Assembly (NCBI GenBank): GCA_025923195.1
Contig: JAICGJ010000006.1
Span: forward strand, 22,349-86,348
Direction of reading: 5' to 3'
DNA length: 64,000 nt
Origin: Chryseolinea sp.
GTDB taxonomy: Bacteria; Bacteroidota; Bacteroidia; Cytophagales; Cyclobacteriaceae
Below are positions 54,904 through 62,522 of this stretch, in pieces; position 1 is the stretch's first letter, and each line of letters opens with the position of its first letter. Made by a program: the position numbers and the translations under genes. Below the pieces are notes generated by a model. That model searched no databases. It had not been told where the DNA came from and saw only the letters and a list, made by a program, of their open reading frames with translations.

Positions 54904-55078
54904 TGTAACCCAACGCATAATTATTTCTGACGAGCCAATTCAAGAGACCATTAAAGTTAGTTTTTTTTTGCAGAAAAGAAGGATTTCGATCAAAAAGGAA
55001 GGATTGAATCCAATATTTACTCAGCTCCGTCAGGCTACTTAAAAATTTTTTCAAAAATTTTTTCAACCGTTGGGTTAC
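54904..55078. repeat. 12-bp inverted repeat pair flanking the sigma gene's upstream region
   Basis: TGTAACCCAACG at 54904-54915 reappears inverted at 55068-55079 (CGTTGGGTTAC plus A). The copies are ~152 bases apart, between the sigma start and the LuxR-type gene. They are outside any gene. They could be protein-binding sites or ECF -35 elements, which is only a suggestion. The left copy is followed, 15 bases on, by TCTGA. Confidence 0.6.
55041..55064. repeat. Two-copy AT-rich 12-bp direct repeat
   Basis: AAAAATTTTTTC occurs twice in tandem (55041-55052 and 55053-55064), next to the right arm of the 12-bp inverted repeat. Possibly bent DNA in the divergent regulatory region. Confidence 0.7.
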
Positions 55079-55147
55079 ATCTGCACAACATTTCCATAAA
55101 CCAGCGTACAAGTTAAAAAGTTAGACAAATTAAAACCTCTATATCTC

Positions 55148-55348
55148 ATGAACCCTTTCACATTCAAAGAAAAAGAAGTGCTGGCCTTGGTCTCTTCCGG
55201 GCTCACGACAAAGGAAATTGCATCCAGGTTGAACATCAGCCACCACACAGTGGAAACCCACAGGAAAAACCTGTTGCGTAAATGCGAGGCAAAAAATTCT
55301 GTTGAATTGGTTCAAAAAGCTTTCATGCAACAATTGATTGCTATATAA
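55148..55348 (+). CDS. Stand-alone LuxR-type helix-turn-helix protein
   Basis: A 66-residue protein that is only a GerE/LuxR DNA-binding domain: LTTKEIASRLNISHHTVETHRKNLLRKCEAKNSVELVQKA contains the recognition helix and the dimerisation helix. There is no receiver or sensor domain. It lies divergent from the ECF sigma gene with ~275 bases between, and has a strong terminator 50 bases downstream. It may regulate the sigma/CHAT block, but this is inference. Confidence 0.82.
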   Translation: MNPFTFKEKEVLALVSSGLTTKEIASRLNISHHTVETHRKNLLRKCEAKNSVELVQKAFMQQLIAI

Positions 55349-55399
55349 GACTCTCTTCGTTGTAGGTTAATTATTCGTCTATAGTTTGGTTGGGTTTAG

Positions 55400-55436
55400 G
55401 GCAGACTCGAGCTGTAAGTCGAGTCTGCCTTTTTTA
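55400..55436 (+). terminator. Intrinsic terminator after the LuxR-type gene
   Basis: GGCAGACTCGA (55400-55410) pairs perfectly with TCGAGTCTGCC (55419-55429) over 11 bp with an 8-base loop, followed by TTTTTTAT. Confidence 0.95.
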
Positions 55437-55494
55437 TTACCGCACAATTCCCTTTTTATCAGCTTCTTACGCCCACACCTATTTTATTCTTAAA

Positions 55495-55518
55495 AAAATA
55501 TACCAATCGGTATATTTT
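55495..55518. promoter_or_regulatory. Perfect palindromic TetR-type operator
   Basis: AAAATATACC-AATC-GGTATATTTT: ten-base perfect arms around four bases. It lies just upstream of the -7 box of the TetR gene, so the protein probably represses its own transcription. Confidence 0.75.
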
Positions 55519-55521
55519 AAG

Positions 55522-55529
55522 TACCTTTG
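55522..55529 (+). promoter_or_regulatory. -7 promoter element of the TetR gene
   Basis: TACCTTTG matches TAnnTTTG, 5 bases after the operator, and the GTG start codon is only 4 bases further on. The -33 region is overlapped by the operator. Confidence 0.6.
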
Positions 55530-55533
55530 CCAC

Positions 55534-56124
55534 GTGACTAAATCGGAGCGTACCCGTCACCACATTGTAAAAAGCACGGCCCCGCTATTCAACCGCAAAG
55601 GGTTTGATGGAACATCGTTGGCCGACCTGACCGAAATTACAGGCCTTACGAAGGGGGCGTTGTATGGAAACTTTCATGACAAGCACGACATGGCCATGGA
55701 AGCCTTTAAGTATTCAATGCAAAAAGTAAAGAAGAAAGTAGGGCAACATCTGGCTGGCACTTCGACGTACAAGGAGAGACTCATTGCCCTTTTGGATTTT
55801 TATTCCACGTATGTATTCAGCCCTCCGATACCCGGGGGTTGTCCGTTGCTGAATACTGCCGTCGAAGCTGACGATCACCGTACATCTATGCGCGGCGTCG
55901 TCGTAAAGGAATTGATGAATACGGTTAATTTTATTAGTGATCTTTTGCAGAAAGGGATAAAAGCTGGTGAATTCAGGCCGGACATTGTACCAAAAGAAAT
56001 AGCTTATACCCTTTTTTGTGCGATTGAAGGGGCCTTGATGTTTTCTCGGGCTGAACGATCTCGGGAACCGATGGATCTTATCGTTCGTCACTGTAAAAAA
56101 GTTTTGGATCAAATCACGAGTTAG
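55534..56124 (+). CDS. TetR-family transcriptional regulator
   Basis: 196 residues from a GTG at 55534 (VTKSERTRHHIVKSTAPLFNRKGFDGTSL); the longer frame from 55390 would run back through the upstream terminator and operator. The N-terminal helix-turn-helix is LADLTEITGLTKGALYGNFHDKHDMAMEAF, the C-terminal ~140 residues form an all-helical ligand domain. It probably represses itself through the perfect palindrome upstream. fabF starts 5 bases downstream, so a link to fatty acid or lipid control is plausible. Confidence 0.9.
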   Translation: MTKSERTRHHIVKSTAPLFNRKGFDGTSLADLTEITGLTKGALYGNFHDKHDMAMEAFKYSMQKVKKKVGQHLAGTSTYKERLIALLDFYSTYVFSPPIPGGCPLLNTAVEADDHRTSMRGVVVKELMNTVNFISDLLQKGIKAGEFRPDIVPKEIAYTLFCAIEGALMFSRAERSREPMDLIVRHCKKVLDQITS

Positions 56125-56129
56125 CACGT

Positions 56130-57377
56130 ATGGCACAACGGAGAGTAGTTGTTACTGGAATGGGCGCAATTTCACCGCTGGGGAATTCCTTACCCGAGTT
56201 TTGGAGTAACTTAACGGCAGGCAAAAGCGGCGCTGCGCCGATTACCAAATTCGACACCACAAAGTTTAAGACGAAATTCGCATGCGAGGTCAAGAATTTT
56301 AACCCTCTTGATCATTTTGAAAAATCCGAAGTAAGGAAGATTGATCCATTTACGCAGTATGCACTGGTTTCTACAGACGAGGCCTTAAAAGATGCGGGAC
56401 TGAACCTGGATGAGATTGATAAAACCCGCGTCGGTGTTATTTGGGGTTCTGGCAATGGCGGTTTCTATACGTTTCAACAGGAAATTATGGAGTTTGCGAG
56501 GGGAGACGGCACGCCGCGAATTAATCCTTATTTCATTCCTAAGGTAATTGTCGACATCGCCTCGGGCTGGATAGCCATGAAGCACGGATTCATGGGCTTG
56601 AACTTTACGACTGTATCGGCGTGCGCCACCTCTACTACGGCAATCATAGACGCCATGAATTACATTCGGTGGAACAAGGCGGATTTGATCGTCGCTGGAG
56701 GTTCGGAAGCTGCGGTTAATGAAGCCGGAGTGGGCGGCTTTGGCGCGTTAAAGGCGTTGTCTACACGAAATGATAGCCCCTCGACTGCTTCACGTCCATT
56801 TGACATTAGCCGCGATGGATTTGTAATGGGTGAAGGAGCAGGTTCGCTAATTCTCGAGGAGTATGAACATGCCAGGAAGAGGGGGGCGAGGATATACGCA
56901 GAAGTTGCTGGTGGTGGCATGTCGGCCGATGCTTATCATTTGACCGCTACGCACCCCGAAGGGCTGGGTGCAATGTTGGGGATGAAATGGGCATTGGAAG
57001 ACGCCAATCTAATGCCTGAAGAAGTCGATTACTTGAACCCTCATGCTACCTCCACACCCGTTGGCGACGAAAGCGAGATGAAGGCGGTATCCAAGTTTTT
57101 TGGAGAGCATAAACGCAAACTGCTGATCAGTGCTACGAAATCAGCTACCGGTCATCTGCTTGGTGGCGCAGGCGCGATTGAAGCCATCATATGCATCAAG
57201 GCCATCCATGAGGGAGTTGTTCCTGCGACCATTAACACAACTCAGATTGATCCCGGATTGCCCGAAGGTCTAAACATACTTCTTAATTCAAGTAGAAAGC
57301 AAAGCATACGGGTCGCGTTAAGCAATACTTTTGGGTTTGGTGGCCACAATGCTTCTGCAGTTTTTGTGAAAGTTTGA
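56130..57377 (+). CDS. fabF: 3-oxoacyl-ACP synthase II
   Basis: 415 residues with the KAS II triad: C165 in TTVSACATST, His in NPHATSTPVGD and His in SATKSATGHLLGGAG. It elongates fatty acyl chains by condensing acyl-ACP with malonyl-ACP. It lies 5 bases after the TetR gene and ends 3 bases before the convergent mlaF-like gene. The TetR-fabF pairing could mean that the regulator controls chain-length or stress-linked lipid change; a possible alternative is that fabF serves a specialised pathway. Confidence 0.94.
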   Translation: MAQRRVVVTGMGAISPLGNSLPEFWSNLTAGKSGAAPITKFDTTKFKTKFACEVKNFNPLDHFEKSEVRKIDPFTQYALVSTDEALKDAGLNLDEIDKTRVGVIWGSGNGGFYTFQQEIMEFARGDGTPRINPYFIPKVIVDIASGWIAMKHGFMGLNFTTVSACATSTTAIIDAMNYIRWNKADLIVAGGSEAAVNEAGVGGFGALKALSTRNDSPSTASRPFDISRDGFVMGEGAGSLILEEYEHARKRGARIYAEVAGGGMSADAYHLTATHPEGLGAMLGMKWALEDANLMPEEVDYLNPHATSTPVGDESEMKAVSKFFGEHKRKLLISATKSATGHLLGGAGAIEAIICIKAIHEGVVPATINTTQIDPGLPEGLNILLNSSRKQSIRVALSNTFGFGGHNASAVFVKV

Positions 57378-57380
57378 CTG

Positions 57381-58130
57381 TTAGTGATTTCTCAAACTGT
57401 TCATGACCTTATTGGCGAACACGAAATCGTCAAGTTCTTTGACACCTGAATGGGTAATGTCTCTGTTGTTCCCCACCCATACATTTCTACCCTTGTATAT
57501 GAACATTATTTTTTCGCCAATACCCATCACGGAATTCATGTCGTGAGTTACGACGATCGTAGTAATGTCCAGGTCTTCAGAAATATCCTGGATAAGTTCA
57601 TCGATCAAGATTGAGGTCTGCGGATCCAGCCCAGAATTAGGCTCGTCGCAAAAAAGATAGTTGGGATTGTTCACTATGGCCCTGGCAATGCCAACACGTT
57701 TCTTCATGCCCCCGCTGATTTCGGAAGGCATCTTTGAATTAACGTTTTCCAGGCCTACCCTTTTGAGACAAAAATTCACTCTGTCTCTTTTTTCGGGCCT
57801 CGTCATCTTGGTAAGAACGTCGAGCGGAAATCTCACGTTTTCTTCAACCGTCTTCGAGTCAAAGAGTGCACCTCCCTGAAACAGCATGCCCATTTCACGC
57901 CTGACCTCAATTCTTGTAACGCGATCGCTATCGTAAAAATCGCGTCCGTCATAAAAAACCTGACCATGGTCTGGCCTGATTAGGCCAACAATACATTTAA
58001 GCAGGACACTCTTTCCCGTGCCGCTGGCGCCGATAATGAGATTCGGTTTTCCCTTTTCGAAAACGCCACTCACTTCACTTAATACCAATTTATTTCCAAA
58101 TGACTTGGTTATATTCTTAATTTTTATCAT
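57381..58130 (-). CDS. MlaF-like ABC transporter ATPase
   Basis: 249 residues. Walker A is GASGTGKSVLLKCIVGL, the signature is EISGGMKKRVGIARAI (Mla-type rather than LSGGQ), Walker B is YLFCDEPNSGLDPQTS and the H-loop is TTIVVTHDMN. With the MlaE-like permease upstream it should form the inner membrane part of a phospholipid transporter. MlaD, MlaB and MlaC genes are not adjacent. ATGA overlap joins it to the permease gene. Confidence 0.88.
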   Translation of the reverse strand: MIKIKNITKSFGNKLVLSEVSGVFEKGKPNLIIGASGTGKSVLLKCIVGLIRPDHGQVFYDGRDFYDSDRVTRIEVRREMGMLFQGGALFDSKTVEENVRFPLDVLTKMTRPEKRDRVNFCLKRVGLENVNSKMPSEISGGMKKRVGIARAIVNNPNYLFCDEPNSGLDPQTSILIDELIQDISEDLDITTIVVTHDMNSVMGIGEKIMFIYKGRNVWVGNNRDITHSGVKELDDFVFANKVMNSLRNH

Positions 58131-58864
58131 TTCGAAAGGAGGAGTTGAGCTAATAAATAATCTGCTATCAGTACCGCAATCACACTAGTGGTAACGGCCT
58201 GGGTGGTGGATACACCGACCTCAAGCGCACCTCCTTGTGTATAGTACCCGCGGAATGATGATATGGAGGAAACTAAAAATGCGAATACAACGGATTTGAT
58301 GAGCGCAAATACCACGGTGAACTCGTTATAACTTGTGCGCAACCCATAAACATAGTCGTTCGGACTAATTATACCTGTCAGCGTTCCTGCAAGATACCCA
58401 CCTAGCATACCGCACACACCGGCAACGATTACCAACAGGGGATACATTAAAATCGAAGCAATTATTTTCGGCAATACGAGATACGAGATTGAATTAATGC
58501 CCATCACCTCCAGCGCATCAATCTGTTCTGTAATCCTCATCGTGCCTAACCCTCCGGCCATGCTCGATCCAACTTTACCCGCATAGATCACGGCAATGAT
58601 TGTCGGCGCCAATTCAAGAACAATCATTTCTCTTACGACCTGAGAGATAACATAGTCTGGGATGAATTCGCTTACCATATTAAAAGCAGTCTGCACAGTC
58701 GTAACCGCCCCCATGAAGGTAGATACGAGCGCTACAAGGAACAGCGATCCAAGTCCGATACTAATGCATTCGTCCAGGATCAGTTTATAATAGGTTTTAA
58801 ATGTTTCCCGGTTGATGAAGAGATGCCCGAGAAATATGAAATACTTTCCAATCTCCTTGATCAT
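58127..58864 (-). CDS. MlaE-like ABC transporter permease
   Basis: 245 residues from the ATG at 58864 (MIKEIGKYFIFLGHLF); a frame from 58885 would add seven residues. Five or six helices include ELAPTIIAVIYAGKVGSSMAGGLGTMRITEQIDALEVMGINSISYLVLPK, the conserved MlaE block. The stop overlaps the ATPase start by 4 bases. It is divergent from an SDR gene by 66 bases. Confidence 0.9.
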   Translation of the reverse strand: MIKEIGKYFIFLGHLFINRETFKTYYKLILDECISIGLGSLFLVALVSTFMGAVTTVQTAFNMVSEFIPDYVISQVVREMIVLELAPTIIAVIYAGKVGSSMAGGLGTMRITEQIDALEVMGINSISYLVLPKIIASILMYPLLVIVAGVCGMLGGYLAGTLTGIISPNDYVYGLRTSYNEFTVVFALIKSVVFAFLVSSISSFRGYYTQGGALEVGVSTTQAVTTSVIAVLIADYLLAQLLLSK

Positions 58865-58930
58865 AGATGCATTAAACGAGTGCAATTATTACCTTGCGAA
58901 AGATACCCAAAAATTTTACAAATAAAGTTC

Positions 58931-59638
58931 ATGAACAAACTCATTGTTGTAACAGGGGGTACGAAGGGTATAGGTCGGGCTGTCATTGAAAAGTTTTCGT
59001 CACATGATTTTGATGTCGCTACCTGCTCGCGGAATGAGGCGGAGCTAAAATCATTAAAGTCGTCACTCAACAAATTAAATCCAGCAAGCACGGTATATAT
59101 AAGACAGGCAGACATGTCGGACAAAAATCAAGTGAAAGTCTTTTGTGACTTTGTTAAGAAATTGGGCCGGCCTGTTGACGTTCTTGTTAACAACGCGGGT
59201 CACTTTGTGCCTGGTGAAATTGTTACAGAGCCTGAGGGAAATCTTGAGCAGATGATTCACGCCCACGTTTACAGCGCCTATCATACGACACGCGGATTTG
59301 TTGCTGATATGATTTCAAAACGCGCAGGACATATTTTTAACATTTGCTCCATTGCAAGTATAAAGGCCTATCCAAATGGCGGTTCTTATGCTATTGCCAA
59401 ATTTGCCTTGCTTGGATTTTCGAAATGCCTTAGAGAGGAGCTGAAACAACATGGAATTCGGGTTACTGCCGTCATCCCGGGAGCTACGAAGACAGCAAGC
59501 TGGGAGGGCGTCGACATTCCTGAGGAACGTTTCATGAAAGCTGAAGACGTTGCTGACAGTATATTCTCGGCTCACGCACTTTCTGAGCGGAGCGTAGTAG
59601 AAGAGATCGTCATCAGACCTCAGCTGGGTGATATTTGA
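58931..59638 (+). CDS. Short-chain dehydrogenase/reductase
   Basis: 235 residues from the ATG at 58931 (MNKLIVVTGGTKGIGRAVIEKF); the longer frame from 58823 crosses the divergent mlaE start. Cofactor loop GGTKGIG, NNAGHF, catalytic Ser in CSIASIKA and Tyr/Lys in YAIAKFA are present. No specific substrate is suggested by context; it is followed by a 234-base spacer before ispG. It may be a 3-oxoacyl reductase-like or sugar-alcohol enzyme. Confidence 0.85.
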   Translation: MNKLIVVTGGTKGIGRAVIEKFSSHDFDVATCSRNEAELKSLKSSLNKLNPASTVYIRQADMSDKNQVKVFCDFVKKLGRPVDVLVNNAGHFVPGEIVTEPEGNLEQMIHAHVYSAYHTTRGFVADMISKRAGHIFNICSIASIKAYPNGGSYAIAKFALLGFSKCLREELKQHGIRVTAVIPGATKTASWEGVDIPEERFMKAEDVADSIFSAHALSERSVVEEIVIRPQLGDI

Positions 59639-59706
59639 TGAGTTTCGCGGAGTAGCGGATTATGGTGGCGATCGGCGCCTTATTCTTCACACTGGAACTA
59701 AAAAAG

Positions 59707-59751
59707 GCAGCTGTCACCTGGGGTGGCCTCCCGAGTAATTCATACAGCTGC
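59707..59751. repeat. Hairpin with GCAGCTGT arms in the SDR-ispG spacer
   Basis: GCAGCTGT (59707-59714) and ACAGCTGC (59744-59751) form an 8-bp stem around 29 bases. A run of A precedes it on the plus strand, so it would be a terminator only for minus-strand transcription. Its role is unclear. Confidence 0.5.
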
Positions 59752-59847
59752 TTTCAAACTTGAACGCTGAAAAGCTAGTTGTTTTGTGAAAATGCAGTAT
59801 CGGTGATGGGTGATCGCCAAAACCCTTCAACTCTGAATTTTTTCGAG

Positions 59848-59855
59848 TAATTTTG
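59848..59855 (+). promoter_or_regulatory. Possible -7 element of ispG
   Basis: TAATTTTG fits TAnnTTTG and lies 17 bases before the ispG GTG start. No TTTG is found at the expected -33 position. Confidence 0.35.
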
Positions 59856-59872
59856 ACGCCAAACATCAAACA

Positions 59873-61843
59873 GTGAATACCTACGTTGCCTCATTAAAGC
59901 AATATTGTAATAGCCTGGTAAGTTACAGTCGACGCAAGACGATTGAGGTGAAGATCGGCGACATAGCCATGGGCGGCAACAACCCCATTCGCATTCAATC
60001 CATGACCACGGTCGATACGATGGACACCGCGGGTTCTGTGGAACAATCTATCAGGATGATCAAAGCGGGCTGCGAATATGTAAGGATCACAGCACCAAGT
60101 ATTAAGGAGGCTCAGAATCTTCAAGAGATAAAGAAGGAATTGAGGAAGCGGGGTTACACTGCGCCGTTGGTCGCAGACATTCACTTTACCCCTAATGCCG
60201 CTGAGTTGGCCGCGCGCATTGTGGAAAAGGTCCGGATTAATCCCGGCAATTACGCAGACAAAAAGCGATTCGAAACCATTGATTATACAGAAGCGACGTA
60301 TCAGGCGGAGTTGGACCGCATTCGCGAAAAGTTCATCCCGCTGATTAGGATCTGCAAGGAATACGGTACGGCCATGCGCGTAGGTACGAACCATGGCTCA
60401 CTGTCAGACAGGATCATGAGCCGATATGGTGATAATCCCATTGGGATGGTAGAATCCGCATTAGAGTTCTTAAGGATATGTGAGGACGAAAGCTACTTCA
60501 ACATAGTGCTGTCGATGAAATCCAGCAATCCTCAGGTTATGGTGCAAGCGTATCGTTTGCTGGTTCAGAAACTGGACGAAGAAGGTTTGAAGCCGTACCC
60601 ACTCCACCTGGGCGTAACGGAAGCCGGAGACGGCGAAGACGGCAGAATAAAGTCATCTGTTGGCATTGGAACATTATTGGAAGATGGACTTGGCGATACC
60701 ATAAGAGTTTCACTGACCGAAGAACCGGAGGCTGAAGTACCTGTTGCGTACGAGCTTGCAAAAAGGTATGAAAAAAGGCTGCCACACCATCCTATTCCGC
60801 CCATCCATCATTATCCAATAAATCCATTCGAGTATAACCGAAGAAAAACGAGACAAGTCTTAAACATCGGGGGCGAGCACCACATACCTCGGGTGGTTGC
60901 TGATTTTACTTTAAAAGATAAAATTACGCAAGCATCTCTGTACTCTTTGGGGTATCAGTATTCGGTGCCACTTGATAAATGGAATATTTCTGACTTTGCC
61001 TGCGACTATATTTTTCTTGGGGATCGGGAAATTGACTTCGAAATACCAGGAACGCTCGGGTTGATCTATAATCATAAGACGTGGCTTTTAAAAAAGGATC
61101 AGGAGCAGGCCTATCCCTTCATCAGGGCCGATGAATATCTGAATGGCGTGTCAAAGTCGCCAATACTAAATTTTATCTACGTTTTATTGCACGACCTTGA
61201 CGATAGGTTGATCAATCAATTGCGCGACGACAAAACAGCTGTGATATTTATCGATACACACAACGGTCATGGTATGGCTGAACAGCGCAGATTGTTCGTT
61301 GAGGTGATCAACAAAGAATGTGACGCGCCTGTGATTATTGGGCGCGCATACAGCAATCTTTCTACGGTACAGTTGCAGCTTTACGCGGCTACAGATTTTG
61401 GTGGTTTATTGGTGGATGGTTTAGGCGATGGAGTCTTTATTGCCGCAGAAAACTGCGCATCAGACAAAGTAGTCAATGAGACAGCATTTAACATTCTTCA
61501 GGCGACGCGGACGCGTATCTCAAAGACAGAATACATTTCATGTCCTTCGTGTGGAAGAACCCTTTTTGATTTGCAGGAAACCACTGGAAGAATTCGTTCG
61601 CGCACGAGTCACTTAAAGGGAATTAAAATCGGGATTATGGGTTGTATAGTTAATGGACCCGGGGAGATGGCAGACGCTGACTATGGATACGTGGGTTCAG
61701 GACCCGGTAGGATTACATTATACAAAGGCAAAGAGGTAGTAAGAAAGAATGTACCTACTGCAAAAGCTGTTGACGAACTCATCAGTCTCATTCGAGAACA
61801 TGGGGACTGGATCGAACCTTCCCTCAATGAAATAAGAAGTTAG
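59873..61843 (+). CDS. ispG: 4-hydroxy-3-methylbut-2-en-1-yl diphosphate synthase, long form
   Basis: 656 residues, far longer than the ~370 of E. coli IspG and typical of the Bacteroidota/plant-type enzyme with a central inserted domain of ~250 residues (about 280-530). The N-terminal TIM-barrel part has VKIGDIAMGGNNPIRIQSMTTVDTMDT, and the C-terminal domain holds the [4Fe-4S] ligands in ISCPSCGRTLFDLQ and GIMGCIVNGPGEMADADYGYVG. It reduces MEcPP to HMBPP in the DXP isoprenoid pathway. Start is a GTG; N-terminal length fits homologues. Confidence 0.95.
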   Translation: MNTYVASLKQYCNSLVSYSRRKTIEVKIGDIAMGGNNPIRIQSMTTVDTMDTAGSVEQSIRMIKAGCEYVRITAPSIKEAQNLQEIKKELRKRGYTAPLVADIHFTPNAAELAARIVEKVRINPGNYADKKRFETIDYTEATYQAELDRIREKFIPLIRICKEYGTAMRVGTNHGSLSDRIMSRYGDNPIGMVESALEFLRICEDESYFNIVLSMKSSNPQVMVQAYRLLVQKLDEEGLKPYPLHLGVTEAGDGEDGRIKSSVGIGTLLEDGLGDTIRVSLTEEPEAEVPVAYELAKRYEKRLPHHPIPPIHHYPINPFEYNRRKTRQVLNIGGEHHIPRVVADFTLKDKITQASLYSLGYQYSVPLDKWNISDFACDYIFLGDREIDFEIPGTLGLIYNHKTWLLKKDQEQAYPFIRADEYLNGVSKSPILNFIYVLLHDLDDRLINQLRDDKTAVIFIDTHNGHGMAEQRRLFVEVINKECDAPVIIGRAYSNLSTVQLQLYAATDFGGLLVDGLGDGVFIAAENCASDKVVNETAFNILQATRTRISKTEYISCPSCGRTLFDLQETTGRIRSRTSHLKGIKIGIMGCIVNGPGEMADADYGYVGSGPGRITLYKGKEVVRKNVPTAKAVDELISLIREHGDWIEPSLNEIRS

Positions 61844-61860
61844 TTGATAACGAACTGGCT

Positions 61861-62085
61861 ATGGAAGAGGATGCTAAGAAAGTCGAGGATCAAAATACAA
61901 CTGACCAGAAAAAGGGATTGAAACAATTCTTCGCGTTGGGTGAGGTTGGTGGTTATTTTTTTCGAAAGAAGGACCCGTCCAGGCCGTCCGATATAAACAT
62001 CAGGATGATGCACGGTATCAACAAGATTTCAATCATAGTTTTCTTGTTGGGTATCATTTACATCGTTTTAAAAAAGTTCTTGTAG
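61861..62085 (+). CDS. Small membrane protein with charged N terminus
   Basis: 74 residues: a hydrophilic, Lys/Asp-rich head, then LGEVGGYFFRKKDPSRPSDINIRMMHGINKISIIVFLLGIIYIVLKKFL with one C-terminal membrane helix. It may belong to a Cytophagales DUF6728-like family, recalled without certainty. It lies 17 bases after ispG and is directly followed by the MmcQ/YjbR gene. Function unknown. Confidence 0.65.
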   Translation: MEEDAKKVEDQNTTDQKKGLKQFFALGEVGGYFFRKKDPSRPSDINIRMMHGINKISIIVFLLGIIYIVLKKFL

Positions 62086-62439
62086 TTGGATATTGAAACT
62101 TACCGGACGATTTGCCTCTCCATGAAAGGCGTAACTGAGGAATTTCCATTCGGCGAGAATACCTTGGTTCATAAAGTTATGGGTAGGATGTTCGCCCTGA
62201 CCGATATTGAGGAGTTTGAAAGCGTCAATTTGAAGGTAGAACCAGAGGTGGGGGTAGAGCTGCGCGAGCGGTATCCGGCAGTTCAGCCAGGTTATCATAT
62301 GAATAAAAAGCACTGGATAACCGTAATGATCGACGGATCTATCCCGGATAAGCAATTGCGCCAATGGATTCAGAATTCGTACAATTTAGTGGCTTCAGGA
62401 CTCACTAAAATCCAGAAACGGACGTTAGAATCCATGTAA
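62086..62439 (+). CDS. MmcQ/YjbR-family protein
   Basis: 117 residues of the MmcQ/YjbR fold, with TYRTICLSMKGVTEEFPFGENTLVHKVMGRMFAL near the start and YPAVQPGYHMNKKHWITVMID in the middle. The start is a TTG directly after the TAG of the small membrane gene, which matches the family N terminus. Members have a double-winged helix-like fold and unknown role, possibly DNA binding. It may be co-translated with the upstream gene. Confidence 0.85.
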   Translation: MDIETYRTICLSMKGVTEEFPFGENTLVHKVMGRMFALTDIEEFESVNLKVEPEVGVELRERYPAVQPGYHMNKKHWITVMIDGSIPDKQLRQWIQNSYNLVASGLTKIQKRTLESM

Positions 62440-62470
62440 TTTGACTGTCAGGTGGTTACAAAATCCCTGT

Positions 62471-62505
62471 TTTGGAATTAATTCTAGTTAAAATCTTTAT
62501 TTTTG
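62471..62505 (+). promoter_or_regulatory. Promoter before the lipoprotein gene
   Basis: TTTG at 62471-62474 and TATTTTTG at 62498-62505 (TAnnTTTG) with a 23-base spacer, the wide end of the range. The start codon is 18 bases after the -7 box. Confidence 0.45.
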
Positions 62506-62522
62506 TTTGACGTACCCCTTTC

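Noticed and set aside
54875..55111. 78-residue minus-strand frame upstream of the sigma gene
   Set aside because: It is composed of AT-rich repeat (KFLKKFL from the 12-bp direct repeat) and shows no family likeness; its 4-base overlap with the sigma gene depends on a GTG that is not the likely start.
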